Assembly (NCBI GenBank): GCA_003152695.1
Contig: PMAT01000090.1
Span: 139,887 to 203,886, forward strand
From: Acidobacteriaceae bacterium
Lineage (GTDB): Bacteria > Acidobacteriota > Terriglobia > Terriglobales > Acidobacteriaceae
DNA: 64,000 bases
Direction of reading: 5' to 3'
Shown here: positions 9,182-17,888 of the stretch, piece after piece
Numbering within the stretch: position 1 is the first letter of the stretch
Layout of the letters: each line of letters starts with the position of its first letter
Made by a program: the position numbers and the translations under genes
The notes under the pieces: model-generated
What the model was told of the DNA's origin: nothing
Database searches by the model: none
What the model saw: the letters and a program-made list of their open reading frames with translations, nothing else

Positions 9182-10159
9182 ATGCGTGTCTGCGTAACTG
9201 GCGGTACGGGTTTCCTGGGGACGGCCCTGGTGCGAGACTTGCTGGCCCGGGGAGTTCCTGTCCGGGTGCTGGCGAGGCCTTCCCGCCGTGCCGATCTGCT
9301 GGAAACCCAAGGCGCCGAGGTGGTGCATGGAGGGTTGGGAGACCCGGACTGCATAGCCCGTGCGGTGCAAGGAGCCGACGTTGCCTATCATCTTGCAGCC
9401 AAGGTGGATACTCCGGGCAGTAAGGCCGACTTCCTCGAAGCCAATGTAGCTGGCACAGAACAGGTCCTGACCGGGTGTCTCCGGCAGGGCGTCGGCCGGC
9501 TCGTATATGCCAGTTCACTGGCGGTTTACGGCCCTGTTGCAAACGGTCAGCGAATCGATGAGAGCACTCCCTACGATGAGTCCCCGCAGCTACGCGACTT
9601 CTACGCTCAATCGAAGATCCTGGCAGACCAGTTGACCGTCACCTTCGCACGGGAAAGGGCGTTGCCGATAACCATCCTCAGGCCCGGCATTATCTATGGT
9701 CCCGGCAGGCAACTTCCGGTGGCGCTGCTGGGATTCACGCTGGGGAAGACCAACTTCGTTTTCGGCAATCGCAACCATCGCATTCCGTTGAACTACGTTG
9801 AAAATTTGGTGGATGCGATGCAAGTGGCGGGGCATTCCGGCGGAGGGCGGTTTCAGCAATTCAATGTTCTCGATGACGATGAACTCACCCTGGCGAAGTA
9901 CCACGAGGCGAAAACAGCGGTAGACAAAACCGTGACGCATTTTTCCTCCGGCTGGCCGGTCCGGCTGGTGGGGCCTTTCGCCGAGATTGCGATCCGGATG
10001 CTGCCGGTCGGAGGCAGTGTGCGATTTTCAAAGCATCAGTTAAACCGGGCCTTGCAGGACCGCTGGTATGACACGCACCGCATCCTCGAAGAAACCGGAT
10101 GGGCACCGAAAGTGCCGCTGCACGACGCGTTGTACCGCACCTGGAAAGCTGGCCGCTGA
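9182..10159 (+). CDS. NAD-dependent sugar epimerase/dehydratase (extended SDR, HpnA-like)
   Basis: 325-residue extended short-chain dehydrogenase. The Rossmann motif VTGGTGFLGTAL is at residues 5-16. The catalytic triad is recognisable as Ser in YASSLAVYG (about 109-117), with a Tyr and Lys in DFYAQSKILAD rather than the canonical YxxxK (spacing Y-A-Q-S-K is kept). LRPGIIYGPG is the typical substrate-domain motif. Family members act on nucleotide sugars or polyisoprenoid-linked substrates; the hopanoid-associated HpnA is one relative. It is transcribed away from the HpnI-like gene across a 279-bp spacer in which I see no clear promoter elements or other gene. Confidence 0.88.
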   Translation: MRVCVTGGTGFLGTALVRDLLARGVPVRVLARPSRRADLLETQGAEVVHGGLGDPDCIARAVQGADVAYHLAAKVDTPGSKADFLEANVAGTEQVLTGCLRQGVGRLVYASSLAVYGPVANGQRIDESTPYDESPQLRDFYAQSKILADQLTVTFARERALPITILRPGIIYGPGRQLPVALLGFTLGKTNFVFGNRNHRIPLNYVENLVDAMQVAGHSGGGRFQQFNVLDDDELTLAKYHEAKTAVDKTVTHFSSGWPVRLVGPFAEIAIRMLPVGGSVRFSKHQLNRALQDRWYDTHRILEETGWAPKVPLHDALYRTWKAGR

Positions 10160-10258
10160 CTAGCCGCGGAATGAGGCTGCAGGGCAGGTAGAGTCGCCCG
10201 AAGATCAGCCGAGTTGACTGCGAAGCGTATAATCCCCTTTCTCGTTGAAAGGATGCGC

Positions 10259-10588
10259 ATGGATATTCAACAGCTTCTCACTGACCTCAACCGCGATCGT
10301 GATCGCCTTGACCAAGCAATTGCTGCCCTTGAAGGTCTCGGTACTCGGCCTGGCAGCCGCCGTGGCCGTCCTCCCGGAACGAAACAAGCCAAACCTGCAC
10401 GCACCCGCAAGGGTGGCGGCATTACTGCTGCCGGACGCCGGCGGCTCTCTGAGATGATGAAGAAGCGCTGGGCCGAACGCAAGAAGAAGGCCGCCCCGAA
10501 ACGCAAGCCGATGAGCGCAGCCTCGCGCAAGCGTCTTTCCGAAATGATGAAGAAAAGATGGTTGGAGAGGAAGGCCAAGACGGCCTAG
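10259..10588 (+). CDS. Small basic protein with AT-hook-like motif and duplicated SEMMKKRW motif
   Basis: 109 residues from the ATG at 10259, chosen because GAAAGG lies seven bases upstream; an upstream ATG (10253) overlaps that site. Residues 1-28 form an amphipathic helix (MDIQQLLTDLNRDRDRLDQAIAAL). A RRGRPPGTK segment matches the AT-hook core. Two copies of R(R/K)RLSEMMKKRW(A/L)ERK follow at about 63 and 90, each very basic. The protein probably binds DNA or RNA (inference from charge and AT-hook). It is short, isolated and carries no enzymatic motif. I do not know a named family, although small proteins with a repeated MKKRWAERR motif look familiar from this phylum. Confidence 0.8.
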   Translation: MDIQQLLTDLNRDRDRLDQAIAALEGLGTRPGSRRGRPPGTKQAKPARTRKGGGITAAGRRRLSEMMKKRWAERKKKAAPKRKPMSAASRKRLSEMMKKRWLERKAKTA

Positions 10589-10683
10589 CTCAAGCCGCGG
10601 ACACCCCAACTCGCAATCTGCTTTAGACGGTTTGTCTTCGGAGGTTTGCCTGTGTGCTGTGGCGGTTGGGCCATAGGCACGTT

Positions 10684-11070
10684 CTATGCATAGTCAATGG
10701 GATGGCGTTCGAGCCAGTGTTGATCACGCACCGCCCCCATCTGCTTCAGGGAAGAGCGGCCCATGCTGGCCGTGAGTTCACGAGTCTTCCAGGCGAATCC
10801 GGCACAAAATCCGATCGCGCTACCTAGCATGCTCCACGCAATCGTTCTTGGCAGGCGATCGCGACGGCCGTTCGCGTAGAACCGCAGGACGCCGACGCAG
10901 GCCCCGATGGTAGCCAGGCTTAACGATGCACGCGCAGATTGGCTCAGGACTTCGGAAAGAGGCTGTCCATGGAGATGAGATTCCTGGCCGCTACGCAGCC
11001 CCGATACTCCGGACTTGACCAGGGTTCGTCCGTAGCGAAGATATGCCGTTGAGTCGCCACCCGGTTTCAT
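10684..11070 (-). CDS. Hypothetical protein with two membrane segments
   Basis: 128 residues from the ATG at 11070. I chose this start because GAAGGAG lies eight bases upstream on the minus strand; the longer frame to 11226 would add 52 residues unlike a protein N-terminus. Two hydrophobic stretches are visible, SLSLATIGACVGVLRFY (about 50-66) and IAWSMLGSAIGFCAGFAW (about 77-94), separated by a short positively charged loop (NGRRDRLPR). This suggests a small two-helix inner-membrane protein. There is no recognised family and no partner. Confidence 0.65.
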   Translation of the reverse strand: MKPGGDSTAYLRYGRTLVKSGVSGLRSGQESHLHGQPLSEVLSQSARASLSLATIGACVGVLRFYANGRRDRLPRTIAWSMLGSAIGFCAGFAWKTRELTASMGRSSLKQMGAVRDQHWLERHPIDYA

Positions 11071-11417
11071 AAGACACTCTCCTTCGAAGCTGCATCGCGA
11101 GAGCTGGGCCCTGTTGACCGATTCGCTCAGCGATGGACCGATATTCACACCGCCTACCATACCTATCTCACGTAAACGCCATCCGAGTCTGTGCCCTGCG
11201 TCACGTCTCAGTCGGGGCTTGATCACAGCCTCACATATAAGGATGCCAAAGCAGTCTCAGGGTTTCGGGCAGAGCCAGCAAATGCGGCGCTTGACCTGGG
11301 CGCCCCGCTCCGTCAAAAACATTCACCACGGAGGACATGGCGTCTTGGGTCCTATCGAGTTTGCTCCGTGATCTCCGCGCCTGCGTGGTCAATTTTCATC
11401 CGCTCCTGGAAACGAAA
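11071..11417. other. Gene-poor spacer with a degenerate ACCACGGAGG inverted repeat
   Basis: No convincing coding region. At about 11327-11391 the sequence has ACCACGGAGGACATGG facing CTCCGTGATCTCCGCG and TGCGTGGT, an imperfect inverted repeat able to form a hairpin. Such ACCACGGAGG phrases look like a dispersed intergenic repeat. It lies just downstream of the phosphopantetheinyl transferase stop (11418, minus strand) and could act as the end of the long synthase operon, but there is no T-tract. Confidence 0.4.
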
Positions 11418-12185
11418 TTAAGAAGCAGACCGCACAGAGTGGGCTGTGGCTTCTAAGAAAATCGGCGCGGCCGGACGTGGAGAGGCGACCATGGTTCGCA
11501 AGAGGTCACCTGTATTTTGCCACCAGCCATGGAAGACTTGCCCGCCCTCATAAACCACCTGCAGAGGCTGCCAGCTCTTGGGCCCGTATGACGCTGGAGC
11601 GGCGAGAGCAGGAGCCTGTGCCCGCCCGTCTCCATGCAGCGCCGGAGCGACAGGACGAACTGTAACGCTACGGGTATCGAGTCGAAGCCCTGCGCGCAGC
11701 GCTTTCAGAGCGCTTTCCTTTCCGCTCCAGAGCAGAGCCAAAACCAGGGAACGCTGCGCCGTGGCCGTCCGCTCAATCAGCGCTTGCTCTTCCGTCACAA
11801 AGTAGTCGGCAAGAAATGCGTCACTGCGCGGCTCGACAATCTCCAAATCACAACCCAGTTCCGCCCCCGACAGCGTGACCGCGCAAGCGGCCACGCCGCC
11901 TCGGTGACTGAGAGAAATGGCAACCCCCGCTAGTTGGTTGGCAATGAAGACCTCCGGCGCGCCAGACGGCGCCGAGCGTATCTCGATGTCCGCCAGGTGC
12001 TGCGGATGACTGGGCAGGTGCAGGTACGCCGCCAGTGCACGTTTCGCGGTCCAGCGTCCCAGCCGCCAGTCGGCGTGGCGTTTGGCAAAACGCATGCCAT
12101 CCAGGCGGACGGCTTCGCTGGCGCTTAACCAATCATTCTGGGACGGCAGGTCCGCTTCGGCCTGGTCCAGCCAATAGACGTCCAT
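11418..12185 (-). CDS. Sfp-type 4'-phosphopantetheinyl transferase
   Basis: Transfers phosphopantetheine from CoA to carrier domains. At 255 residues it is full length for the Sfp/AcpT class (two similar halves). The Mg-binding signature appears as LGCDLEIVEPR (GxDxE) at about 120 and the second motif as LLWSGKESALKALRAG (WxxKExxxKA) at about 160. The N-terminal RFAKRHADWRLGRWTAKRAL and ISLSHRGG motifs are also present. Its ATG overlaps the TAA stop of the carboxylase gene by one base, so translation is coupled. Operon position makes the megasynthase's four carrier domains its likely substrate. This is notable because those domains show Thr at the acceptor position. Confidence 0.93.
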   Translation of the reverse strand: MDVYWLDQAEADLPSQNDWLSASEAVRLDGMRFAKRHADWRLGRWTAKRALAAYLHLPSHPQHLADIEIRSAPSGAPEVFIANQLAGVAISLSHRGGVAACAVTLSGAELGCDLEIVEPRSDAFLADYFVTEEQALIERTATAQRSLVLALLWSGKESALKALRAGLRLDTRSVTVRPVAPALHGDGRAQAPALAAPASYGPKSWQPLQVVYEGGQVFHGWWQNTGDLLRTMVASPRPAAPIFLEATAHSVRSAS

Positions 12186-15100
12186 TATGCCTGCCCGACT
12201 GGAGAAACCATGAGTATTTCCTCGACGTTGATCTCTCGTTGCACCTGTCTTCTAAGTTGTGCTTCCTTGGATATTGATTGCTCCATCTTTCTTATGCCGC
12301 GTTCGACCGCATCGACGAGGTACGGGCGAAGGTTTGCGGGGGGAAGAATATTATGCAGCGCACCTACTCTGAGCGCGCGATGCACGCTGTGCACGTGATC
12401 GAACTCCTCAGCCATCTCGCCCAGCTTCTCGGAGTGAACCACCTTGAAGAGTTCGTTGTATTGAGCGCGCAGCCGGACTTTCTCGCTGCCGTCGGCCTTG
12501 GCCATCGCCTGGGTCAGCGCCTCCAGGCGCTCATCTTTGCGGGCCCTGGCTTCAACTTCGCTGGCAAACACAACAGCCGCCGCCGGCGCGCCGCCAATCA
12601 CGGAAGCGTAAGTTCCCTCCAACGCCACCACTTCGAGTTGTTCGTTCAGCGCCCGCGAGAAGACCACGTACGCGCCGCCGTGATAGCGGGAGATAACGCA
12701 AAAGATCATGGGGCCTTTGAAGTTCACCACAGCCCGGCCGATCTGAGCGCCGTACTCAAGCTGTAGCTTGCGCATCGACTCGGGCGATCCGTCAAACCCC
12801 GACAGATTGGCCAGAATCACTACCGGTCGATTGTTGCTGGCCGCATTGATGGCCCGAGCCACCTTCTTAGAAGACAGAGGAAACAGCGTTCCAGCGCTCC
12901 ATTGGTCGGGTCCGTCTGCGGGGACAAATCCCAACCGGGGCACCTGCTTGGATTCGATGCCGATGAGGCAAATGGGATAGCCCCCGAGATGGGCATCCCA
13001 GACCACCGCAGTCTCGGCGCCTCGCATGCCGGGCCAGCGTTCCAGGGGGCGATGGTCCTGGTCAACTACGGCCTTCATCACGCTGCGAATGTCGAACGAT
13101 TTCTTTCGTCCGGCGTTGGTGTCGTCGGAGAAGATCTCGCCCACTCGGGCGAAGCCGTTGTCCGTGCCGCTAACGTGCGGATATCTCTGCACATCCCGGT
13201 CGATGGGATCGCTGGTGAGGGCCCGCCGCGGGAAGCGCTCACCGGGCGCTACGTAGGTGTGCTCATAATGGCGCAAGAGGATGTGGCAGGCTTGATCGAT
13301 GTCTCGTGCCCAATACTGCGCCTGGCCATTGATACCCATGATGCGGTCGTATCCGCCAATCCCCTCGTTGTCCTCGGCCGAGACGCTACCCGAGTAATCT
13401 AGGGCGCGCTTGCCGGTGAGCACCATCGCCGCTTTCGGGGTCATGATCAGAATGCCGCGGGTGTGCATGAGCATGGTTGCCTCGGCGTTCCAGTAGGGTT
13501 GCGCCCCGACGTTGATCCCGTTGATCACCAGATTCACTTCGCCGCCGGCCTGCGTGAACTCGATCAGGCGACGCAGCACACGGGCAATCCAATCCATGTT
13601 TTCCACGCCGCTGTCCATTGAGATCTTCGCGCCGGCCGAGATGGGAAACCACTCCAGCGGGACGCCCATCTCTTCGGCGAGATCGAGACCGGTAAGAATG
13701 CGCCGGCATTCGGATTCGGCGATTGCACCCAGGTCCCTGCTGGGATCTCCCAACAGCACCACGCGCATCATGCCCTCGGGATGCTTGGCGGTAAAGTTGC
13801 GGATTACGCCAACGATGATATTGGACTTGTTTTGCCCGGGCGGACGATCGACCGGCACCAGCCGACCGTCGGGGTCAAGATCGTACTCGATAAAATCGCC
13901 GTTAGGGAATTCGCCCCGCGCGTCCTCCTTCCCAGGAGTTAGCATTCGGATGATTTCGTAGGGATAAATGAGCCCCCGCCGGCGCATGCGGACAACCTTC
14001 TGGTCGTACTCGGTCAGCGGTTTGAGCAGTTGCAGCTTAGTGAAGGGACGGAAGGTCATCAGCAAACCGGCGCCGCCAGGCGCCGAAATGCGCATCACCA
14101 TATCGCGTAACTGGCCGGTCTGGGGATGGGGAATACGGGCGCGGACCACCACTTGTTCCAATCCCAGGCCATCTGTCGACAGGGCCAGTTTGTGAGCAAT
14201 GTCATTGAGTTCATCCGGCTTGAGGTCGAACACCGGCCAAACGTAGAGAAAGATCCGATTCCAGTAGAGCCGCTCGTGTGGAGCACGCCGCGACTGAAAC
14301 AGCCGGATGCCTGCCACTGCTTCGGCAAACATGCGCTCCAGGTGTGGCAGTTGCACAATGCGGCCCGTCTCGTCCCGCACCGGCGTCAAATCGCGCACTT
14401 CGGCAACCGCGAACAACCGCTCATCTTTAGGGTTATCGTTCGCGGTGGCATGCAGGAGATAAACATCTTCCACCGACGGCAGCCGCTCAACTGTAAAGTT
14501 CTTCAAGCGCCACAGATGTAGCCGTTCGGCCATCATAGGATGGACTCCGCGGAAGAGCTTTTCCTCCGCATAAGTGCTCACAGAGGGTTGATACGTGAAG
14601 TGTTGCATGCCGGCCATGCCCTCGCCGCAACCTGGTCCAGCGACTGCCACTACGATGCGCTGGATGGGCCGAGGGAAGCGCGCTTGATTGATCCCGGAAC
14701 AAACTTCTTGTTGCGTGAGCTCCGGATCGGCGAGCGGACCAGAATTCCAAAGGTAAAAATCGACGACAATGTCATCTTCTGCCGGCACTTCCGCGAGGCA
14801 AGAGCACATCGCGTCTACCGTTTCGTGAAATCGATCGTAAGCAGCATGAGCCGCGAAGACGTGGACCCGCCTTCCGTCCTGCACGTATTCCGCCGCGACA
14901 GAACATTGTCCCTCTACCGGCATCAAGCGAAGGTTTGTCAGTGATTGCCCTCGATAATATCGGGACGTCATTACTTCCAACATCAATTGACGCAAGCCGG
15001 GATCTGCGGCGGCGAATCGGCCCGAGAAGAGGCCCGCCAGCGGTTGCGGACACTCGATCAACGCATTTACTCTCTCGTGCTGGTCCGTGGCTTGCGGATT

Positions 15101-17842
15101 GGCAGCAAGGTAGGCGAGGTGACCTTCCGCTTGCGCGAAGATCTGTTTCCGTGCCTTCTCAAACACCGCCTGCTCGAAGCAGCGATAGTGCAGTTCGCGG
15201 GCGAGGTCGCTGACGGAGGGGAACTGTCCGCGGGTCATGGCGATGATCCGGTCGAGCAGTAAACGGAACGGCTCGTCCGCGTACTGCGCGAAGGCGTCGA
15301 CGCGCGCCAGACGGCGTTCCAGCAAGGCCAGAATAGGCGCCACTTGCCGCTCCACCCGTTGGTGCGATTTGTAGATCCAGAGCAAACTCTCTTCCAGTTC
15401 GGGCGAGCGGTCCAGGGTCTGCACGCCATAATGAGCCAGAGTGCGACCGAGCGCCTCCACAAACGCGGGCGGCAGTCCCTCCCCTTGCGTTTCGAGCATG
15501 CGCAAGTAGGAAAAGAGGTAGGCCTCGGTGCTGGGTGCTTCACTGCCGGCGAGATCGTGCACGCTCGGTTTCCGGCGAAATAGCGAGCATATATCCACAA
15601 AAATGTTGAGGACCTCATCTTCGCGGCGTCTTATTTCGTCGCTATCGGCGGGAGCTTCCTTGAACTGGCTCCATTGCGCAAACAGCCGCGCCGTCTGGGT
15701 CGGGTCAGCATCAAAGCCCAGCATGAGATGACGCAGTTCTTCCAGGTCCTGACGCCAGCGGGATTGATTTTCCTTTCCGGGCTCGTTCGCCGTGGGCGAC
15801 TCGCCAAATACCACCCGCTCCGTGGTTGCCGACGTCTGCTCATCTGCAATGGCTTCGATTTGCAGCAGCGGAACGCCGGCGTCCACCTGCACGTGCGGTA
15901 TCGTCATCACCTGGCGGACTCTTCCGGAAAATGGGGCAACGACTGCCATCTCCATTTTCATGGCTTCCAGCACGGCCAAGGTATCCCCAGCCGAAACCAC
16001 GTCACCCGCTTTCACCGCGATGGAAACGACTACCGACGGCCCGGGCGCATGCACCATTCCGCCGTCATCTCGATTGATCGAGTGCGACACGCCGTCCACC
16101 TCGATCCGGTAATTCAGACCTTGAACGATGGAGACGACGTGGAAGCGCCGCCCGAAGGCGGTGAGCCAATATTCAAACTTGCCCAGTGGGTGGAGAAGCG
16201 CCTCGATGCGCGCTCCATCCACTTCTACGCGGTACTGCTGGGGGCCGAGACAACAAACCCTGAGGGAGTATCGTTGTCCGCGGTAGCGTAGTTCCACCGT
16301 CCGGCCCAACTCATTGCGAACGTGGGGCCGTCCGCGGACGGCTGAGGCATAGAACTGCGTCTGCTCCACCGCCAACTCGGCAGCGTAGGCTTCAATCGCC
16401 GCCTGCACCAGCGCCACATCGGCGTGACGCGTGGAACAATGCCCGCCACTGGCCGACAGACGGTCCAGCCACCCGATATCCACTTCTGCGCGCTGCACGT
16501 CGGCGCGGTTCAGCAGGTCCAGCAGAAATGCTTTGTTGCTGGTTCCGCCCTTGATGACCACAACGCTCTCGCGCAGCACCCGCTGTAGCCGCGCAAGTGC
16601 TTCCTTTCGGTCTTGTCCATAGGCGATGATCTTGGCGATCATGGAGTCGAACTCCGGCGGGATGGCATCGCCTACCGCGACCCCGGTGTCAATGCGCACC
16701 CCCGGTCCGGTCGCAAGCCTGAACCGCTCAATCGTCCCGGGAGCCGGCGCGAAACCGTTTTCCGGATCTTCGGCGTTCAGCCGTACTTCAATCGCGTGAC
16801 CAGTTGTCCGGGGCGGTTCTCCTTCCAGGCGTCCGCCGCGCGTGACGTGAATCTGCAGCTTGACGAGGTCGCAACCAGTTGTGCATTCGGTCACCGGATG
16901 TTCGACCTGCAACCGGGTATTCATCTCCATGAACGAGAAGCGGTGGCTCTCCGGTTGGTACAGGAATTCGACGGTTCCGGCGTTGTGATATCCCGCCGCC
17001 TGGCTTAAGCGCACCGCCGCCTCGCGTAGCGCCTGGTCTTGCAGGGAAGTGAGTGCGGGAGAGGGCGCTTCCTCCATTACTTTCTGGTGGCGGCGTTGAA
17101 TGGTGCAGTCACGCACGCCGAGCGGCCAGGTGGTCCCGTAATGATCGGCGATGACTTGCACCTCGACATGACGCGCCGCCTGGACCAGTTGCTCCATGAA
17201 AACGGTGGCATTGCCGAAGGCCTTAAACGCCTCAGCGCGTGCGCCTGCAAAAGCCAGGGCGAGTTGGGCTGCAGAATTCACGCGACGAATTCCGTGACCG
17301 CCGCCTCCGGCCGTGGCCTTAACCAGAAGCGGATAGCCCAGGCGCTCGGCGTGGCGCTGGGCCTCGGCAAGCGCTTCCACCGGGCCGCCGCTCCATGGCG
17401 CAACCGGTATCTGGGCCTGCTCAGCCAGAAGTTTTGAGCTGATCTTGTCGCCCAGGCGCCGCATGACATCGCCATCCGGGCCGATGAACACGATGCCGAG
17501 CTTGCGGCAAAGATCAGCGAACCCAGGGTGCTCGGCGACAAAACCCCATCCCACCCAGACCGCCTCCGCGCGCGCCTTGGTCAACACCTGTTCCAGCAGA
17601 TCATAATCGACGTAACTGCTCTTGACTTGGCCCGTGGCCGGGTCCTTGAGCATGGCTGCGCCCAGAGACACCGCTTCGTCGGCCTCACAAACAAACATCG
17701 CGTGACGGTCGGGCTCGGTGTAGAGGGCGATGGTACACAGCGATGCGCCGTACTCTTGATTGAACTCACGCGCCGCGTGTATGAAACGCATCGCGGCTTC
17801 ACCGCGGTTCACGATGGCCACGCGTTGAAATTCGTGCTGCAT
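12185..17842 (-). CDS. Single-chain multidomain acetyl-CoA (acyl-CoA) carboxylase, eukaryote-like layout
   Basis: 1885 residues from the ATG at 17842 (GGAGA five bases upstream; a TTG 15 bases earlier lacks this). It should make malonyl-CoA from acetyl-CoA, bicarbonate and ATP. Biotin carboxylase spans about 1-450: IVNRGEAAMR, the ATP-grasp loop KATAGGGGHGIR, EMNTRLQVEHPVTE. The biotinyl domain is about 595-665 with the biotin Lys629 in EAMKMEM. A long central region (about 680-1250) has no bacterial ACC counterpart. The carboxyltransferase domain is about 1300-1870, with NGINVGAQPYWNAEA, LSGFDGSPESMRK and GGAYVVFSRALN. This order, BC-BCCP-central-CT, matches eukaryotic ACC rather than the four-subunit bacterial enzyme. 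It starts 46 bp after the synthase and overlaps the transferase gene by one base. Confidence 0.9.
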   Translation of the reverse strand: MQHEFQRVAIVNRGEAAMRFIHAAREFNQEYGASLCTIALYTEPDRHAMFVCEADEAVSLGAAMLKDPATGQVKSSYVDYDLLEQVLTKARAEAVWVGWGFVAEHPGFADLCRKLGIVFIGPDGDVMRRLGDKISSKLLAEQAQIPVAPWSGGPVEALAEAQRHAERLGYPLLVKATAGGGGHGIRRVNSAAQLALAFAGARAEAFKAFGNATVFMEQLVQAARHVEVQVIADHYGTTWPLGVRDCTIQRRHQKVMEEAPSPALTSLQDQALREAAVRLSQAAGYHNAGTVEFLYQPESHRFSFMEMNTRLQVEHPVTECTTGCDLVKLQIHVTRGGRLEGEPPRTTGHAIEVRLNAEDPENGFAPAPGTIERFRLATGPGVRIDTGVAVGDAIPPEFDSMIAKIIAYGQDRKEALARLQRVLRESVVVIKGGTSNKAFLLDLLNRADVQRAEVDIGWLDRLSASGGHCSTRHADVALVQAAIEAYAAELAVEQTQFYASAVRGRPHVRNELGRTVELRYRGQRYSLRVCCLGPQQYRVEVDGARIEALLHPLGKFEYWLTAFGRRFHVVSIVQGLNYRIEVDGVSHSINRDDGGMVHAPGPSVVVSIAVKAGDVVSAGDTLAVLEAMKMEMAVVAPFSGRVRQVMTIPHVQVDAGVPLLQIEAIADEQTSATTERVVFGESPTANEPGKENQSRWRQDLEELRHLMLGFDADPTQTARLFAQWSQFKEAPADSDEIRRREDEVLNIFVDICSLFRRKPSVHDLAGSEAPSTEAYLFSYLRMLETQGEGLPPAFVEALGRTLAHYGVQTLDRSPELEESLLWIYKSHQRVERQVAPILALLERRLARVDAFAQYADEPFRLLLDRIIAMTRGQFPSVSDLARELHYRCFEQAVFEKARKQIFAQAEGHLAYLAANPQATDQHERVNALIECPQPLAGLFSGRFAAADPGLRQLMLEVMTSRYYRGQSLTNLRLMPVEGQCSVAAEYVQDGRRVHVFAAHAAYDRFHETVDAMCSCLAEVPAEDDIVVDFYLWNSGPLADPELTQQEVCSGINQARFPRPIQRIVVAVAGPGCGEGMAGMQHFTYQPSVSTYAEEKLFRGVHPMMAERLHLWRLKNFTVERLPSVEDVYLLHATANDNPKDERLFAVAEVRDLTPVRDETGRIVQLPHLERMFAEAVAGIRLFQSRRAPHERLYWNRIFLYVWPVFDLKPDELNDIAHKLALSTDGLGLEQVVVRARIPHPQTGQLRDMVMRISAPGGAGLLMTFRPFTKLQLLKPLTEYDQKVVRMRRRGLIYPYEIIRMLTPGKEDARGEFPNGDFIEYDLDPDGRLVPVDRPPGQNKSNIIVGVIRNFTAKHPEGMMRVVLLGDPSRDLGAIAESECRRILTGLDLAEEMGVPLEWFPISAGAKISMDSGVENMDWIARVLRRLIEFTQAGGEVNLVINGINVGAQPYWNAEATMLMHTRGILIMTPKAAMVLTGKRALDYSGSVSAEDNEGIGGYDRIMGINGQAQYWARDIDQACHILLRHYEHTYVAPGERFPRRALTSDPIDRDVQRYPHVSGTDNGFARVGEIFSDDTNAGRKKSFDIRSVMKAVVDQDHRPLERWPGMRGAETAVVWDAHLGGYPICLIGIESKQVPRLGFVPADGPDQWSAGTLFPLSSKKVARAINAASNNRPVVILANLSGFDGSPESMRKLQLEYGAQIGRAVVNFKGPMIFCVISRYHGGAYVVFSRALNEQLEVVALEGTYASVIGGAPAAAVVFASEVEARARKDERLEALTQAMAKADGSEKVRLRAQYNELFKVVHSEKLGEMAEEFDHVHSVHRALRVGALHNILPPANLRPYLVDAVERGIRKMEQSISKEAQLRRQVQREINVEEILMVSPVGQA

Positions 17843-17888
17843 GATTTCTCCGATCAACCAATCGTTAAGCTGAGCAAGTTAAGTTCGT

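Noticed and set aside
8927-9542. Overlapping minus-strand frames upstream of the glycosyltransferase
   Set aside because: They run antisense into the epimerase and have no protein-like composition.
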